A stretch of 64,000 nt of DNA from Nocardia testacea NBRC 100365. Its GTDB lineage: Bacteria > Actinomycetota > Actinomycetes > Mycobacteriales > Mycobacteriaceae. Below the pieces are notes generated by a model, which was not told where the DNA came from, did not search any database, and saw only the letters and a program-made list of their open reading frames with translations. The stretch's first letter is position 1; the number at the start of each line of letters is the position of its first letter. The stretch lies in contig NZ_BAGJ01000269.1 of assembly GCF_000308775.1 (NCBI RefSeq), positions 1-64,000 of the forward strand, in the 5' to 3' direction. Both the position numbers and the translations under genes were made by a program. Positions 18,071 through 26,379 of this stretch are shown here, piece after piece.

Positions 18071-18841
18071 ATGCCGGAACACCGCCTCGACGAGCGCTCT
18101 GTGCTGGGCCGGGCGCTGCTCATCCTGGAGGCGTTCGGAGTGGAGGACCAGGCCGTCGGACTGTCCGAACTGGCCCGCCGCACCGAGCTCCCGAAGGCCA
18201 CCGTGCACCGGATGTGCCGCGACCTGGTGACCGCGCGCCTGCTGAGTTCCTCACCGGAGGGCTATCGGCTCGGGCGCGGACTGTTCGAGCTGGGCATGCG
18301 GGCGGCCACCGAGCGCACACTGCTCGAGGTCGCCGTCCCCTTTCTCCAGGACCTCTTCGCCCGCACCCGCGAAACCGTGCACTTCGGTGTCCGCGACGGC
18401 GACGAGGTCGTCTATATCAGCAAGATCGGCGGCCACCGGCAGGCCCGCGCCCCGTCCCGGATCGGCGGCCGGATGCCGCTGTACTGCACCGCGATCGGCA
18501 AGGCGCTGCTCGCCCACTCCGGTCCCGAGACGATCGACCGAATCCTGGCCGGCCCGCTGACCAGACGCACCCCGCGCACCGTGGTCGCCCCCGGACTGCT
18601 CCGGGCGCAACTGAGCCAGATCGTCGAGACCGGACTGGCCTACGAACACGAGGAGTCGGCACTCGGAATCGTATGCGTCGCCGCCCCCGTGCTCAGCGCC
18701 GACGAACAACCGCTGGCGGCGATCTCGGTGACCGGTCCGGTGACCCGCTTCCACCCCGAGGCGCACACTGCGCCGGTACGGGCCGCCGCTACGGGGATAG
18801 CGTCCATCCTGGCCCGCCGCGCGGCGAACCCGAACGGGTAG
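18071..18841 (+). CDS. IclR-family transcriptional regulator
   Basis: A 256-residue IclR regulator. The N-terminal HTH (GLSELARRTELPKATVHRMCRDLV, in two parts, about residues 33-56) and the effector domain (TAIGKALLAH, GLAYEHEESALGIVCVAAPV) are clear. It is divergent from the hydratase-dehydrogenase-aldolase operon with a dyad between, so it is the likely regulator, responding to an aromatic intermediate. Confidence 0.9.
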   Translation: MPEHRLDERSVLGRALLILEAFGVEDQAVGLSELARRTELPKATVHRMCRDLVTARLLSSSPEGYRLGRGLFELGMRAATERTLLEVAVPFLQDLFARTRETVHFGVRDGDEVVYISKIGGHRQARAPSRIGGRMPLYCTAIGKALLAHSGPETIDRILAGPLTRRTPRTVVAPGLLRAQLSQIVETGLAYEHEESALGIVCVAAPVLSADEQPLAAISVTGPVTRFHPEAHTAPVRAAATGIASILARRAANPNG

Positions 18842-18850
18842 ACCGCGCGA

Positions 18851-19495
18851 CTATCGTGGCATGACCGTACCGCTGCCTCCACTCGGTCTGATTCCGAGGA
18901 CCTGCACGGTCGTACTGGGCCCGTGATGGAACGCCCCCTCGGCGATATCGCGGTCGACCTCCCGGCAGTGCTCCAGCCGCAGCCCGCTCAGGTCGCGGCG
19001 GAACTCCTCCAAGGTGGGCATCCCGTCCGCCACCGGCGGCCCCCCGACCCCGGGCCGATCGAGGTGCCGAGGCGTATAGGCCTCGAGTACGAACACACCG
19101 CCGGGTCGCAGCGCGCGCACACACGCCGCGTGCACGCCCGGCCGCAACGCCGACGGCAGATGGCCCCAGATGGAGACGATCCCCGCCCAGCGCCGCTCGC
19201 CCATATCCAGCTCGGTGATGTCGGCGACCACGGTCTCGATCCGCACCCCGTGACGCGCGGCCAGGTCACGGGCATTCGCCAGCCCCACTTCCGACAGGTC
19301 CACGGCCGTCACGGAGTGTCCGCGCCCGGCCAGGTACACCGCATTGCGCCCCTCCCCCTCCGCCAGGCACAAAACCGGCCCCTCGGGTATCCGATCCGCC
19401 ACTTCCCGCAGATAGTCGTTGGGTTCGGTGCCGTAGGAGGTGAACGGCTGCGCGTACCGCTCGTTCCACATCTCGGCCGCTCCGGGCATAGTCAT
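18851..19495 (-). CDS. Class I SAM-dependent methyltransferase (TehB-like)
   Basis: A 214-residue methyltransferase. YGTEPNDYLREVADRIP and VLCLAEGEGRNAVYLAGRGH give motif I of the TehB/thiopurine-type fold; the SAM-binding loop is AEGEGR rather than the common GxGxG. The ATG at 19495 has AGGAG 5 bases upstream. It is divergent from a MerR gene with a MerR-type promoter between, so it may be controlled by it. The substrate is unknown. Confidence 0.8.
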   Translation of the reverse strand: MTMPGAAEMWNERYAQPFTSYGTEPNDYLREVADRIPEGPVLCLAEGEGRNAVYLAGRGHSVTAVDLSEVGLANARDLAARHGVRIETVVADITELDMGERRWAGIVSIWGHLPSALRPGVHAACVRALRPGGVFVLEAYTPRHLDRPGVGGPPVADGMPTLEEFRRDLSGLRLEHCREVDRDIAEGAFHHGPSTTVQVLGIRPSGGSGTVMPR

Positions 19496-19514
19496 CGTCA
19501 CTCCTGTCTCCGTG

Positions 19515-19540
19515 CTTGACGTTCGAGCCCAGACTGCAAG
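19515..19540. promoter_or_regulatory. MerR-type dyad and promoter
   Basis: CTTGACGT, ten bases, ACTGCAAG pair at 6 of 8 positions. TTGACG can serve as -35 and TTAATG at 19541 as -10 with a 19-bp spacer, the long spacing MerR proteins act on. It lies just before the MerR start. Confidence 0.55.
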
Positions 19541-19551
19541 TTAATGTGAAC

Positions 19552-20043
19552 ATGAAGTCAACCCCCGATACCGCGCCGCCGAGTTCCGAACCCACCTGTT
19601 CCATCGGCGAACTGGCCGCCCGTTTCGGCCTGGCCGCCCACGTCCTGCGCCACTGGGAGAGCGTCGGCCTGCTCACCCCCGCGACCAGGGTCGGCGGCCG
19701 CCGCCGCTACACGCAGTCGCATATCGCGCGGGTCGCGTTGATCCTGCACAGCAAGCAGGTCGGCCTGAGCCTGGCCCGCACGCGCGAGCTCCTCGACGCC
19801 TGCGACGGCCCCGGCCGCCGCCGCGTCCTCCGATCACATCTGGCCGAACTCGACGAACAGCTCGCCCGGATCCGCACCTCGAAAGACCTGATCGGCCACG
19901 TACTCACCTGCCGCTACGAGGATTTCACCGAATGCCCCCGCTTCCGCTCGGAAATCCTCGCCACCGCGGGGATCGCTGCGACCGGGGCTTCCCGGGATCG
20001 GCCGGCCGCGTCAGGACCGGCAGCGCCTCGACATAGCGGGTGA
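19552..20043 (+). CDS. MerR-family transcriptional regulator
   Basis: A 163-residue MerR protein. CSIGELAARFGLAAHVLRHWESVGLL (two parts) and GGRRRYTQSHIARV are the DNA-binding domain (about residues 15-60); a dimerisation helix follows, and the C-terminal tail has CRYEDFTECPRF with two cysteines. The ATG at 19552 is chosen because the HTH starts soon after. Metal or thiol sensing is possible but unproven. Confidence 0.86.
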   Translation: MKSTPDTAPPSSEPTCSIGELAARFGLAAHVLRHWESVGLLTPATRVGGRRRYTQSHIARVALILHSKQVGLSLARTRELLDACDGPGRRRVLRSHLAELDEQLARIRTSKDLIGHVLTCRYEDFTECPRFRSEILATAGIAATGASRDRPAASGPAAPRHSG

Positions 20044-20077
20044 CTATTATAAGGGTGGGCCGGGGGTGGAGGTGACG

Positions 20078-21361
20078 ATGTCTACTCGCGCGTGGATCCG
20101 CTGGCTGCTCCTGCACGGTGTGGCTCGGGCCTATCTGCTCTGGTCGGCGCGTCGCGGCGATCCCCTCGCCCAGATCGTCTTCGGCCCGGATCGCTCGCTC
20201 GGCGCTTCGCCGTTCATCGAGGAGATCCGGCAGCGGGGCCGGCTACCGAAGCTGTCGGGAGTACATGTCACCGCGGACTACGAACTGTGCCGTCTCATCT
20301 TGCGAGACAATCGCTTCGGTGTGGCCTCACCCGGCCATCCGGCCATTCCGAAGCCCATCCGGTGGGTGCTGGCGAAGACGGACCGAGAACTTCCCGACCT
20401 CACCGAGCCGCCCTCCATGCTGGCGACCGACCCACCGGAACACAGCCGGTATCGACGCCTGGTCGGGCGCGCGTTCGGCCCCGGCGCGATCGGCGCCCTG
20501 GAGCAACGGGCCGTGGCGGTAACCGAGGACCTACTCGATCGCCTGGAATCGAAGCCGCGGCCGGACCTGATCGAGGACTTCGCCACCCGGGTGCCCGTCG
20601 CGATCATCGCCGAGATCCTCGGACTTCCCGACGATATGCATTCGACCATGCTGAAGTGGGGTTTCAACAGTGCGCCGTTGGTCGACCGCGCCCTGACCTG
20701 GACCACCTATCGCCGGGCCACCGACGAGCTGGCAGCTGTCAAGCAGTACTTCGACCAGCGCATCGACCAGCTCGCCGCGGAACCTTCCGACGACCTGCTC
20801 ACGGTGCTGGCGACCAGTGGTGAGCTCACCCGGCGTGAGCAGATAGCCAATGCGGCCCTACTGCTCGACGCCGGATTCCTGACCACGGTGAACCTGCTCG
20901 GCAATGGGATCGTGCTGCTGACGAGTCATCCCGATCAACTGGAACTACTCAGGGCGCAAGCGGATCTGTGGCCGGGCGCGATCGAGGAAATCCTGCGCTA
21001 CGACTGCCCCGTGCGGATGACCGCCCGGGTCGCCAACTGTGATATCGACATCGCCGATCAGCACGTCGCGCGCGGTTCCCTGGTTCTGCTGTCCCTGGCG
21101 GGCGCGAACCACGATCCCCGCGTCTTCCCCGATCCCGAACAGTTCGACGTGACGCGGGCCAACGCCGCGGACCACCTCGCGTTCAGCAGTGGAGTACACG
21201 GCTGCCTGGGGTTCCGGCTCGCTCGCATGGAAGGCGTCATTGCGCTGCGCACACTCTTCGAGCGATACCCGGAGCTGCGCTTGGACGGTCCGCCGATCCC
21301 ACGGCGCCTGGTGAACCTGCACGCCTACCGCTCCATGCCCGCCGTACTCACCGCCGCCTAG
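20078..21361 (+). CDS. Cytochrome P450
   Basis: A 427-residue soluble bacterial P450. The haem loop reads FSSGVHGCLGFRLARME with Cys near residue 376. The K-helix has EEILR (intact EXXR) and the I-helix AGFLTT with the oxygen-activating threonine. It would hydroxylate a small hydrophobic molecule using ferredoxin and reductase encoded elsewhere. The ATG at 20078 follows GGAGG; TATTAT at 20044 may be its -10. It lies beside the MFS/MarR and acyl carrier protein genes, so it could modify a local metabolite. Confidence 0.92.
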   Translation: MSTRAWIRWLLLHGVARAYLLWSARRGDPLAQIVFGPDRSLGASPFIEEIRQRGRLPKLSGVHVTADYELCRLILRDNRFGVASPGHPAIPKPIRWVLAKTDRELPDLTEPPSMLATDPPEHSRYRRLVGRAFGPGAIGALEQRAVAVTEDLLDRLESKPRPDLIEDFATRVPVAIIAEILGLPDDMHSTMLKWGFNSAPLVDRALTWTTYRRATDELAAVKQYFDQRIDQLAAEPSDDLLTVLATSGELTRREQIANAALLLDAGFLTTVNLLGNGIVLLTSHPDQLELLRAQADLWPGAIEEILRYDCPVRMTARVANCDIDIADQHVARGSLVLLSLAGANHDPRVFPDPEQFDVTRANAADHLAFSSGVHGCLGFRLARMEGVIALRTLFERYPELRLDGPPIPRRLVNLHAYRSMPAVLTAA

Positions 21362-21376
21362 ATGTACCGACGGTGA

Positions 21377-21408
21377 ACATCGGTGAGCTCAGACATCGGT
21401 GAGCTCAG
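21377..21408. repeat. 16-bp direct repeat, two copies
   Basis: ACATCGGTGAGCTCAG occurs twice in perfect tandem between the convergent P450 and MFS genes; the second copy overlaps the MFS stop codon. Confidence 0.8.
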
Positions 21409-22589
21409 ACACCGACGAGCGCATCCTCCCGGACGCCCGTCCGGACTGCGCGGCGTTCCAGCAGATCCGCGGTCACCGCCAGTCCGATCGCGACGACCAC
21501 GAGCGCCACCCCCACCCAGTTCGGTGCGGTGTATCCGAACCCGGCCGCGATGACCGCGCCGCCGAGCCAGGCGGCGATCGCGTTGCCCAGATTGAAGGCG
21601 CCGATATTGACGGCCGAGGCCAGGGTGGGCGCACCGGCGGCATGGTCGAGCACCCGCTTCTGGAGCGGCGGTACGGTCGCGAATCCCAGTGCGCCGATCA
21701 GTACCACCGTAATGGCGGCGGCGATCTTGTTGTGGGCGGTGACCGTGAACAGTGCCAGCACCACCGCGAGCCCGCCGAGCGAGAGGTAGAGCATCGGCAT
21801 CAGATGCCGGTCGGCGAATCTGCCACCGATCAGGTTGCCCGCGAAGAAACCCAGGCCGAACAGCACCAGCAGCCAGGTGACCGAGTTCTCTGCGTAGCCG
21901 GTGACCTCGGTCATCATCGGCGCCAGATAGGTGATGGCGGCGAATACGCCGCCGAAGCCGAGCACTGTCATGGCCATCGCGAGCAGGACTTGCGGGTTAC
22001 CGAAGACGGCGAGTTCGGTACGCAGCCGGGCCTCGCGCGGTGCGGGCGTCTCGGGGATCAGCGCGGCGACGCCGAGCAGGCCGACCAGGCCGACCAGGGC
22101 CACGAACAGGAAAGTGAGCCGCCAGCCGAAATGCTGGCCGAGCATAGTACCCAGCGGTACGCCGAGCACGGTGGCGACGGTCAATCCGGTGAACATGATC
22201 GCGATGGCCCCGGCCCGGCGTGCCGGAGCGACCAGGGTGCCCGCGACGACCGCGCCGATGCCGAAGAACGCTCCGTGGGCGAGCGAGGCGACGATCCGGC
22301 CGGCCACCATGATGGCGAAGGTCGGCGCGACAGCGGACACGATATTGCCCACGACGAGAAGTATCAGCATCGCGAGCAGCATGCGCTTGCGGGCGATCCG
22401 GGTGCCGAGGCCGGTCATCAGCGGCGCGCCGGCCACGACGCCCAGGGCGTATCCGGTGACCAGTAGTCCGGCCGTGGGTATCGACACGCCGTAGGTGCCG
22501 GCGATATCGGGGAGCAGCCCGACGACGACGAACTCGGTGGTGCCTATCCCGAAAGCCCCGAGGGTGAGGGCGAGTAGGGCGAGCGGCAT
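21405..22589 (-). CDS. MFS transporter, DHA1/AraJ type
   Basis: A 394-residue twelve-helix major facilitator. FGIGTTEFVVVGLLPDIA in helix 1 is the signature of the AraJ/YdhP sugar and drug efflux branch. It is divergent from a MarR gene (22722) that probably represses it. The ATG at 22589 is used because the signature begins at once. The substrate is unknown; arabinose-like sugars, antibiotics or a product of the neighbouring genes are all possible. Confidence 0.86.
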   Translation of the reverse strand: MPLALLALTLGAFGIGTTEFVVVGLLPDIAGTYGVSIPTAGLLVTGYALGVVAGAPLMTGLGTRIARKRMLLAMLILLVVGNIVSAVAPTFAIMVAGRIVASLAHGAFFGIGAVVAGTLVAPARRAGAIAIMFTGLTVATVLGVPLGTMLGQHFGWRLTFLFVALVGLVGLLGVAALIPETPAPREARLRTELAVFGNPQVLLAMAMTVLGFGGVFAAITYLAPMMTEVTGYAENSVTWLLVLFGLGFFAGNLIGGRFADRHLMPMLYLSLGGLAVVLALFTVTAHNKIAAAITVVLIGALGFATVPPLQKRVLDHAAGAPTLASAVNIGAFNLGNAIAAWLGGAVIAAGFGYTAPNWVGVALVVVAIGLAVTADLLERRAVRTGVREDALVGV

Positions 22590-22642
22590 GACCTGTGCCT
22601 CCACTTGACATTGCGCACGAGAATTACAAGCGTCGACAATAA

Positions 22643-22664
22643 TTGCATACGCGTTTAGTTGCAA
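22643..22664. promoter_or_regulatory. Possible MarR operator
   Basis: TTGCA and TGCAA flank a 12-base centre in the AT-richer gap between the divergent MFS and MarR genes. The arms are short, so this is tentative. Confidence 0.35.
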
Positions 22665-22721
22665 GCGCGGGCTATCTCGGAGGTCATCTATCCTGGGAAC
22701 GACCCCGAAAGAAGGAACACG

Positions 22722-23213
22722 ATGACTGCGGACCCAGCGCTGACCGGCCTGGCCGACGGGTGGTACGCCCTCTCCCTGCTGCACGACCGGATCGAGGCGT
22801 GCATAGAGCGGGCTCTGCAGGCCGGGCACCAGCTGAGCGTGCGCGAATACTCGTTGCTGGTGGTGCTGAGCCGGCAGCACGACGGCGTGGGCGGACATCT
22901 ACGGATGAACCAGGTCGCCGACGCGGTCGTACTGAGTCAGAGCGCCACCACCCGCCTCGTCACCCGGTTGGAGGATCGCGGGCTGCTGCAGCGATATCTG
23001 TGCCCGGACGATCGCCGGGGTATCTACACCGATGTCACCCCGGCGGGTATAGACCTGCTGGAACACGCCCGGCCCACCCACGACTCCGCGCTGTCGGGCG
23101 CCCTGGGGCAAGCGGCCGCCGATCCGGAACTCGCGCCGCTCGTGGCGGCGGTCGAGGCGTTGAACACCTCGTCGGCGCGCAGCGCGGGAAGCCGGGCATA
23201 TCGCTCGGCCTGA
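22722..23213 (+). CDS. MarR-family transcriptional regulator
   Basis: A 163-residue MarR protein. LSVREYSLLVVLSRQ, MNQVADAVVLSQSATTRLVTRLEDRGLL (two parts) and CPDDRRGIYTDVTPAG form the winged HTH. GAAGGA precedes the ATG. It is divergent from the AraJ-type exporter, the common repressor-pump arrangement. Confidence 0.87.
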   Translation: MTADPALTGLADGWYALSLLHDRIEACIERALQAGHQLSVREYSLLVVLSRQHDGVGGHLRMNQVADAVVLSQSATTRLVTRLEDRGLLQRYLCPDDRRGIYTDVTPAGIDLLEHARPTHDSALSGALGQAAADPELAPLVAAVEALNTSSARSAGSRAYRSA

Positions 23214-23250
23214 GCCCCCATCAAACATCGAACCGCTGGGCGCGGCGTTC

Positions 23251-24543
23251 TCATCCGGCGCTTCCGAGCCGGGCCATCACATTGTCGGTGAGCCACCGCA
23301 CCTCGTCGTCGCTCATCGCCGTCGCCGCATACCCGACGCTCAGGTCGAGACCACCCAGCCACTGGTTGGCGATCACGAACAGCGACGGTCCGAACATATC
23401 GAGCGATACGGCCCTGGTGACGTCCTCGAGCGTGAAGGCGCCGTAGTCGGCCCGCAGGCCGGACTCGCCGACCGTGGTCACGGCGAGGCCGTCCACACGC
23501 CCGTTGCTCCGGATCGTCGGGCGGACCTCGCGCCGATACACCTCCCATTCGGGGAATTTCATGATCGAGGCGGACGCCGGGTCCCTGGCCAGCGCCGCGA
23601 TCAGCTTGAACGAGGCGTCACGCGCGGTTGCCCAGAAGTCATCGGTGATGGAGTGCGCGGTACGCAGGATGTCGACGTAGCAACCGTAGGTCTCGGGCGG
23701 CAGCGCGAGGCTACCGAGGCGGCGGAGGTCGACCGTGGTCAAGACGGTCATCGCGTCGAGCCGGTAGCGCTCGCGGACGGCAAGCAGGAAGGCCGCCGTC
23801 ACGGCACCGTGCAGCGTCGTTCTGTTGCTCCTGACGGCCTCCTCGAGTGCTGCCGTCGCGGTGGACCCGAGGTGCCGCGCCAGGACTCGCGTTTCTTTCC
23901 GCCGATCGGGTACCGGCCGCACGGGTAAGCGGATGGCCGGGGTGTAGGTGGTCGTTTTGCCACTGCCGGACGGGTGGGGCAGGCCGGTTTCGAGCGGCGG
24001 GGGCAGGGCACTGTGGACCGGCGGTTTCGCCGCCGACCCGGCCGGGTCGGCGAGGAATTCCAGTAGCTGGCGCGCGAGCATATGGGCCGACCGGGCATCG
24101 AGCGTCGCGTGGTCGGCGCAGATGACGATGTGGCCGAGGTCGGCGTCCGGCGACTGCCGCACCAGCGTTATCCGCAGCCGGGGATGGTTGCCCTTCGGGA
24201 TCGGCGTGCGGATATCGGAGGCCATAACCTTTCGCCACGCGTCCGGGTCGGGGTCGTCGAGCACCCGCAAGGGGATCTGCGTGGTGCCGTCGGTATCGAA
24301 CCACGGCCGGCGACGGGCGAACGGCGGCAGGCGCCGCCAGATGATCTCGCCGTAGCGGATATGCGCGCGCAGAATGGGATGCTGGGTCTGTAGCCAGGCC
24401 AGCGCCTGCCGCACCAGCGCCGGATCGAGGCGGCCGCGCACATGCAGGACCAGCATGGCGATCAGCCCGCCACGGGCGTGCAAATGGTTGAGCAATTGCT
24501 CCTTTTCGCCCAACGGTCGTGTTTCGGCCACGCCGCCCTCCAT
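23251..24543 (-). CDS. Condensation-fold acyltransferase (PapA/NRPS C-domain superfamily)
   Basis: A 430-residue stand-alone protein of the CoA-dependent acyltransferase/condensation superfamily. The catalytic motif reads ADHATLDARSA (HxxxD, His about residue 145). The second landmark resembles the DFGW region only weakly (ADYGAFTLEDV near residue 380). It lacks a phosphopantetheine or adenylation domain of its own, but an acyl carrier protein gene is divergent 67 bp away and an acyl-activating enzyme lies beyond it. It would transfer an acyl group to an alcohol or amine. A GTG at 24531 after GGAGGG is an alternative start. Confidence 0.72.
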   Translation of the reverse strand: MEGGVAETRPLGEKEQLLNHLHARGGLIAMLVLHVRGRLDPALVRQALAWLQTQHPILRAHIRYGEIIWRRLPPFARRRPWFDTDGTTQIPLRVLDDPDPDAWRKVMASDIRTPIPKGNHPRLRITLVRQSPDADLGHIVICADHATLDARSAHMLARQLLEFLADPAGSAAKPPVHSALPPPLETGLPHPSGSGKTTTYTPAIRLPVRPVPDRRKETRVLARHLGSTATAALEEAVRSNRTTLHGAVTAAFLLAVRERYRLDAMTVLTTVDLRRLGSLALPPETYGCYVDILRTAHSITDDFWATARDASFKLIAALARDPASASIMKFPEWEVYRREVRPTIRSNGRVDGLAVTTVGESGLRADYGAFTLEDVTRAVSLDMFGPSLFVIANQWLGGLDLSVGYAATAMSDDEVRWLTDNVMARLGSAG

Positions 24544-24569
24544 CTTTTCGCGTATTTCCGGTCGCGACG

Positions 24570-24594
24570 ATATTGGCTAATATGTGGACTACAT
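24570..24594. promoter_or_regulatory. Dyads in the bidirectional promoter of the acyltransferase and ACP genes
   Basis: ATATT, four bases, AATAT at 24570-24583 is followed by ATGT, five bases, ACAT at 24582-24594. They sit in the only gap between the two divergent genes and could coordinate them. Confidence 0.4.
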
Positions 24595-24610
24595 AAAGGG
24601 GGCGCCAGCG

Positions 24611-24865
24611 ATGAACGATATCGAACAACCGATAGTCGATTATATCTCCGCCATGGTGGCCGAAACCGGCGGACCACCGGTCGATCGCGATACCCGGCTG
24701 CTCGAGGCCGGATTGCTGGACTCGATCCAACTGGCACGACTGGTGCAATTCCTCGAGGAGCGATTCGAGATCAGCATTCCGGATACGGAGATACGGGCGG
24801 AATTGTTCGAATCACCCGCGAGGACGGCGGCCTATGTTTCGCAGCGAGCGGCCGCGCCCGCCTGA
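24611..24865 (+). CDS. Acyl carrier protein
   Basis: An 84-residue stand-alone carrier protein. LLEAGLLDSIQLARLVQFLEE places the phosphopantetheine serine at about residue 38 (DSI instead of the usual DSL). The acidic helix and FEISIPDTEI helix 3 region fit. The ATG at 24611 follows AGGGGG. Its 3' end overlaps the ligase gene on the other strand by 34 bp. It probably receives an acyl chain from that ligase and hands it to the condensation-fold protein. Confidence 0.85.
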   Translation: MNDIEQPIVDYISAMVAETGGPPVDRDTRLLEAGLLDSIQLARLVQFLEERFEISIPDTEIRAELFESPARTAAYVSQRAAAPA

Positions 24866-26322
24866 AATTCGCACAGCCGCGCGCGGAGCACCTTGCCGGC
24901 CGGACTGCGCGGCAGTGCGTCGACGAACGCGATCTCGGCCGGCACCTTCTGCACCGAGAGCCTTTTCCGGGCATAACGGATCAACTCGCCGGCCGACACG
25001 TCGGCATCTGCGACCACGAACGCGATCAGCCGTTGGCCGGTACGCCGATCCGGGAGACCCGCCACCGCGGCTTCGGCGACAGCCGGCGAGGTCATGAGCA
25101 TCTCCTCCACCTCGATGGGGTCGATCTTGTAACCGGATACCTCGATCAGCAGCTTGCTGCGGCCACGGATGAAGATACGACCCTCGTCGTCGAGCGAGGC
25201 GAGATCACCGGTCCTGAACCAGCCCTCGTCGAACGCCTGGGCGTTGGCCACCTCGTCGCCCACATAACCCCGCATGAGCGAGGACGATCGAATCTCCATC
25301 TCGCCGACCGCGGGTCCGTATGCGGTATCCAGCGCGATGATGCGGGCCGTGGCGTCGCCCGCCGGCCTGCCCACCGAGTCCCAGGTCGAATCGGGATCGA
25401 CGGAGTCGTTGTGCGAGAACATGCTCGCCTCGGTGGAGCCGTAATCCTGGCGAAGTGTGACACCGAGGCGTTCGCTCACCGCTTCGAAGACCGGTCGCTT
25501 CAGGGCGGCGCCGCCCGAGAAGGCCAGGCGCAGCCCGAGTTCGTCACCGCCGGCCTGCCCGGCGATGATCTCGTACATTGCCGGAACTGCGCCCATGAAG
25601 GTGACGCGCTCGCCGGCCATGGTGTCGAGCAGTTTCCGGCGCGACAGCGGCAGCGGCAGGGGGTCGCTCCAGTAAAGCGTCGTCGCGCCGCCGGCGACGG
25701 CTTGCGTAGCGCCCAGCAGGAAGCCCATCGCGAAGTTGCCCGGCAGCATGTCGAGGACGATATCGTCGGGCCGGATGTCCCAGGCCGTGCTGGCTCGTTC
25801 GCTGTCGGCGACGAGCTCGGCATGGGTGTGCGGCACCACCTTGGGCAACCCGGTGGAGCCGGACGAGAAGAGGTAGAGCGCCGTCGTGTCACCCGGCAGG
25901 TCCGGCAGCCGAGCCGTCGCATTTCTTTCGGGCAGCGCACTCGTCAGGAAGAGAGGGGAATCGGGAGCCGCATCCGCGATCAGCATCTCGGCAGTGGCGG
26001 CAAGGCCGGGACTCGCGATAACGGCCTCCGGTCCGGTCTTTCGCGCGCACGCGGCGAGTTCGGATCGCGTGGCCGTCTCGCTGAGCGGCATCGCGATGGC
26101 ACCGAGGGCGAAGAGCGCATGGGCGGTGACGAAGAGATCGGGTGAGTTCGGAATCAGCAGCCCCACGGGATCGCCGCGCTCGATACCGTGCTCCCGCAAG
26201 CCGGCGGCGAGCCGGCCGATCCGCTCGACCAGAGCGGCGTAGGGGGTGAATACGCCGCCCTGCCGCAATCCGCTGGTGATCGGTGCCCGCGCTGTCGGCG
26301 CGAGCAGCCTGTCGTAGATCAT
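24832..26322 (-). CDS. AMP-forming acyl-CoA/acyl-ACP ligase
   Basis: A 496-residue ANL-superfamily adenylating enzyme. LFSSGSTGLPKVVPHTH is the P-loop-like A3 motif, DYGSTEASM A5, GWFRTGDLA A7 and PRSPAGKVLR the A10 lysine. It activates a carboxylic acid as acyl-AMP and passes it to CoA or, given the convergent carrier protein gene, to ACP. The substrate pocket cannot be read with confidence. It lies downstream of a LysR gene on the same strand (57 bp). Confidence 0.85.
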   Translation of the reverse strand: MIYDRLLAPTARAPITSGLRQGGVFTPYAALVERIGRLAAGLREHGIERGDPVGLLIPNSPDLFVTAHALFALGAIAMPLSETATRSELAACARKTGPEAVIASPGLAATAEMLIADAAPDSPLFLTSALPERNATARLPDLPGDTTALYLFSSGSTGLPKVVPHTHAELVADSERASTAWDIRPDDIVLDMLPGNFAMGFLLGATQAVAGGATTLYWSDPLPLPLSRRKLLDTMAGERVTFMGAVPAMYEIIAGQAGGDELGLRLAFSGGAALKRPVFEAVSERLGVTLRQDYGSTEASMFSHNDSVDPDSTWDSVGRPAGDATARIIALDTAYGPAVGEMEIRSSSLMRGYVGDEVANAQAFDEGWFRTGDLASLDDEGRIFIRGRSKLLIEVSGYKIDPIEVEEMLMTSPAVAEAAVAGLPDRRTGQRLIAFVVADADVSAGELIRYARKRLSVQKVPAEIAFVDALPRSPAGKVLRARLCEFQAGAAARCET

Positions 26323-26379
26323 CCCTACTCCGCGGGGCCGGTTCCCCCTGCCCGTAACGATAGGAGCGGGCTACGGCAT

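Noticed and set aside
23251-26322. A complete nonribosomal peptide cluster
   Set aside because: There is no adenylation-carrier-condensation multidomain protein and no thioesterase; only separate small parts are present.
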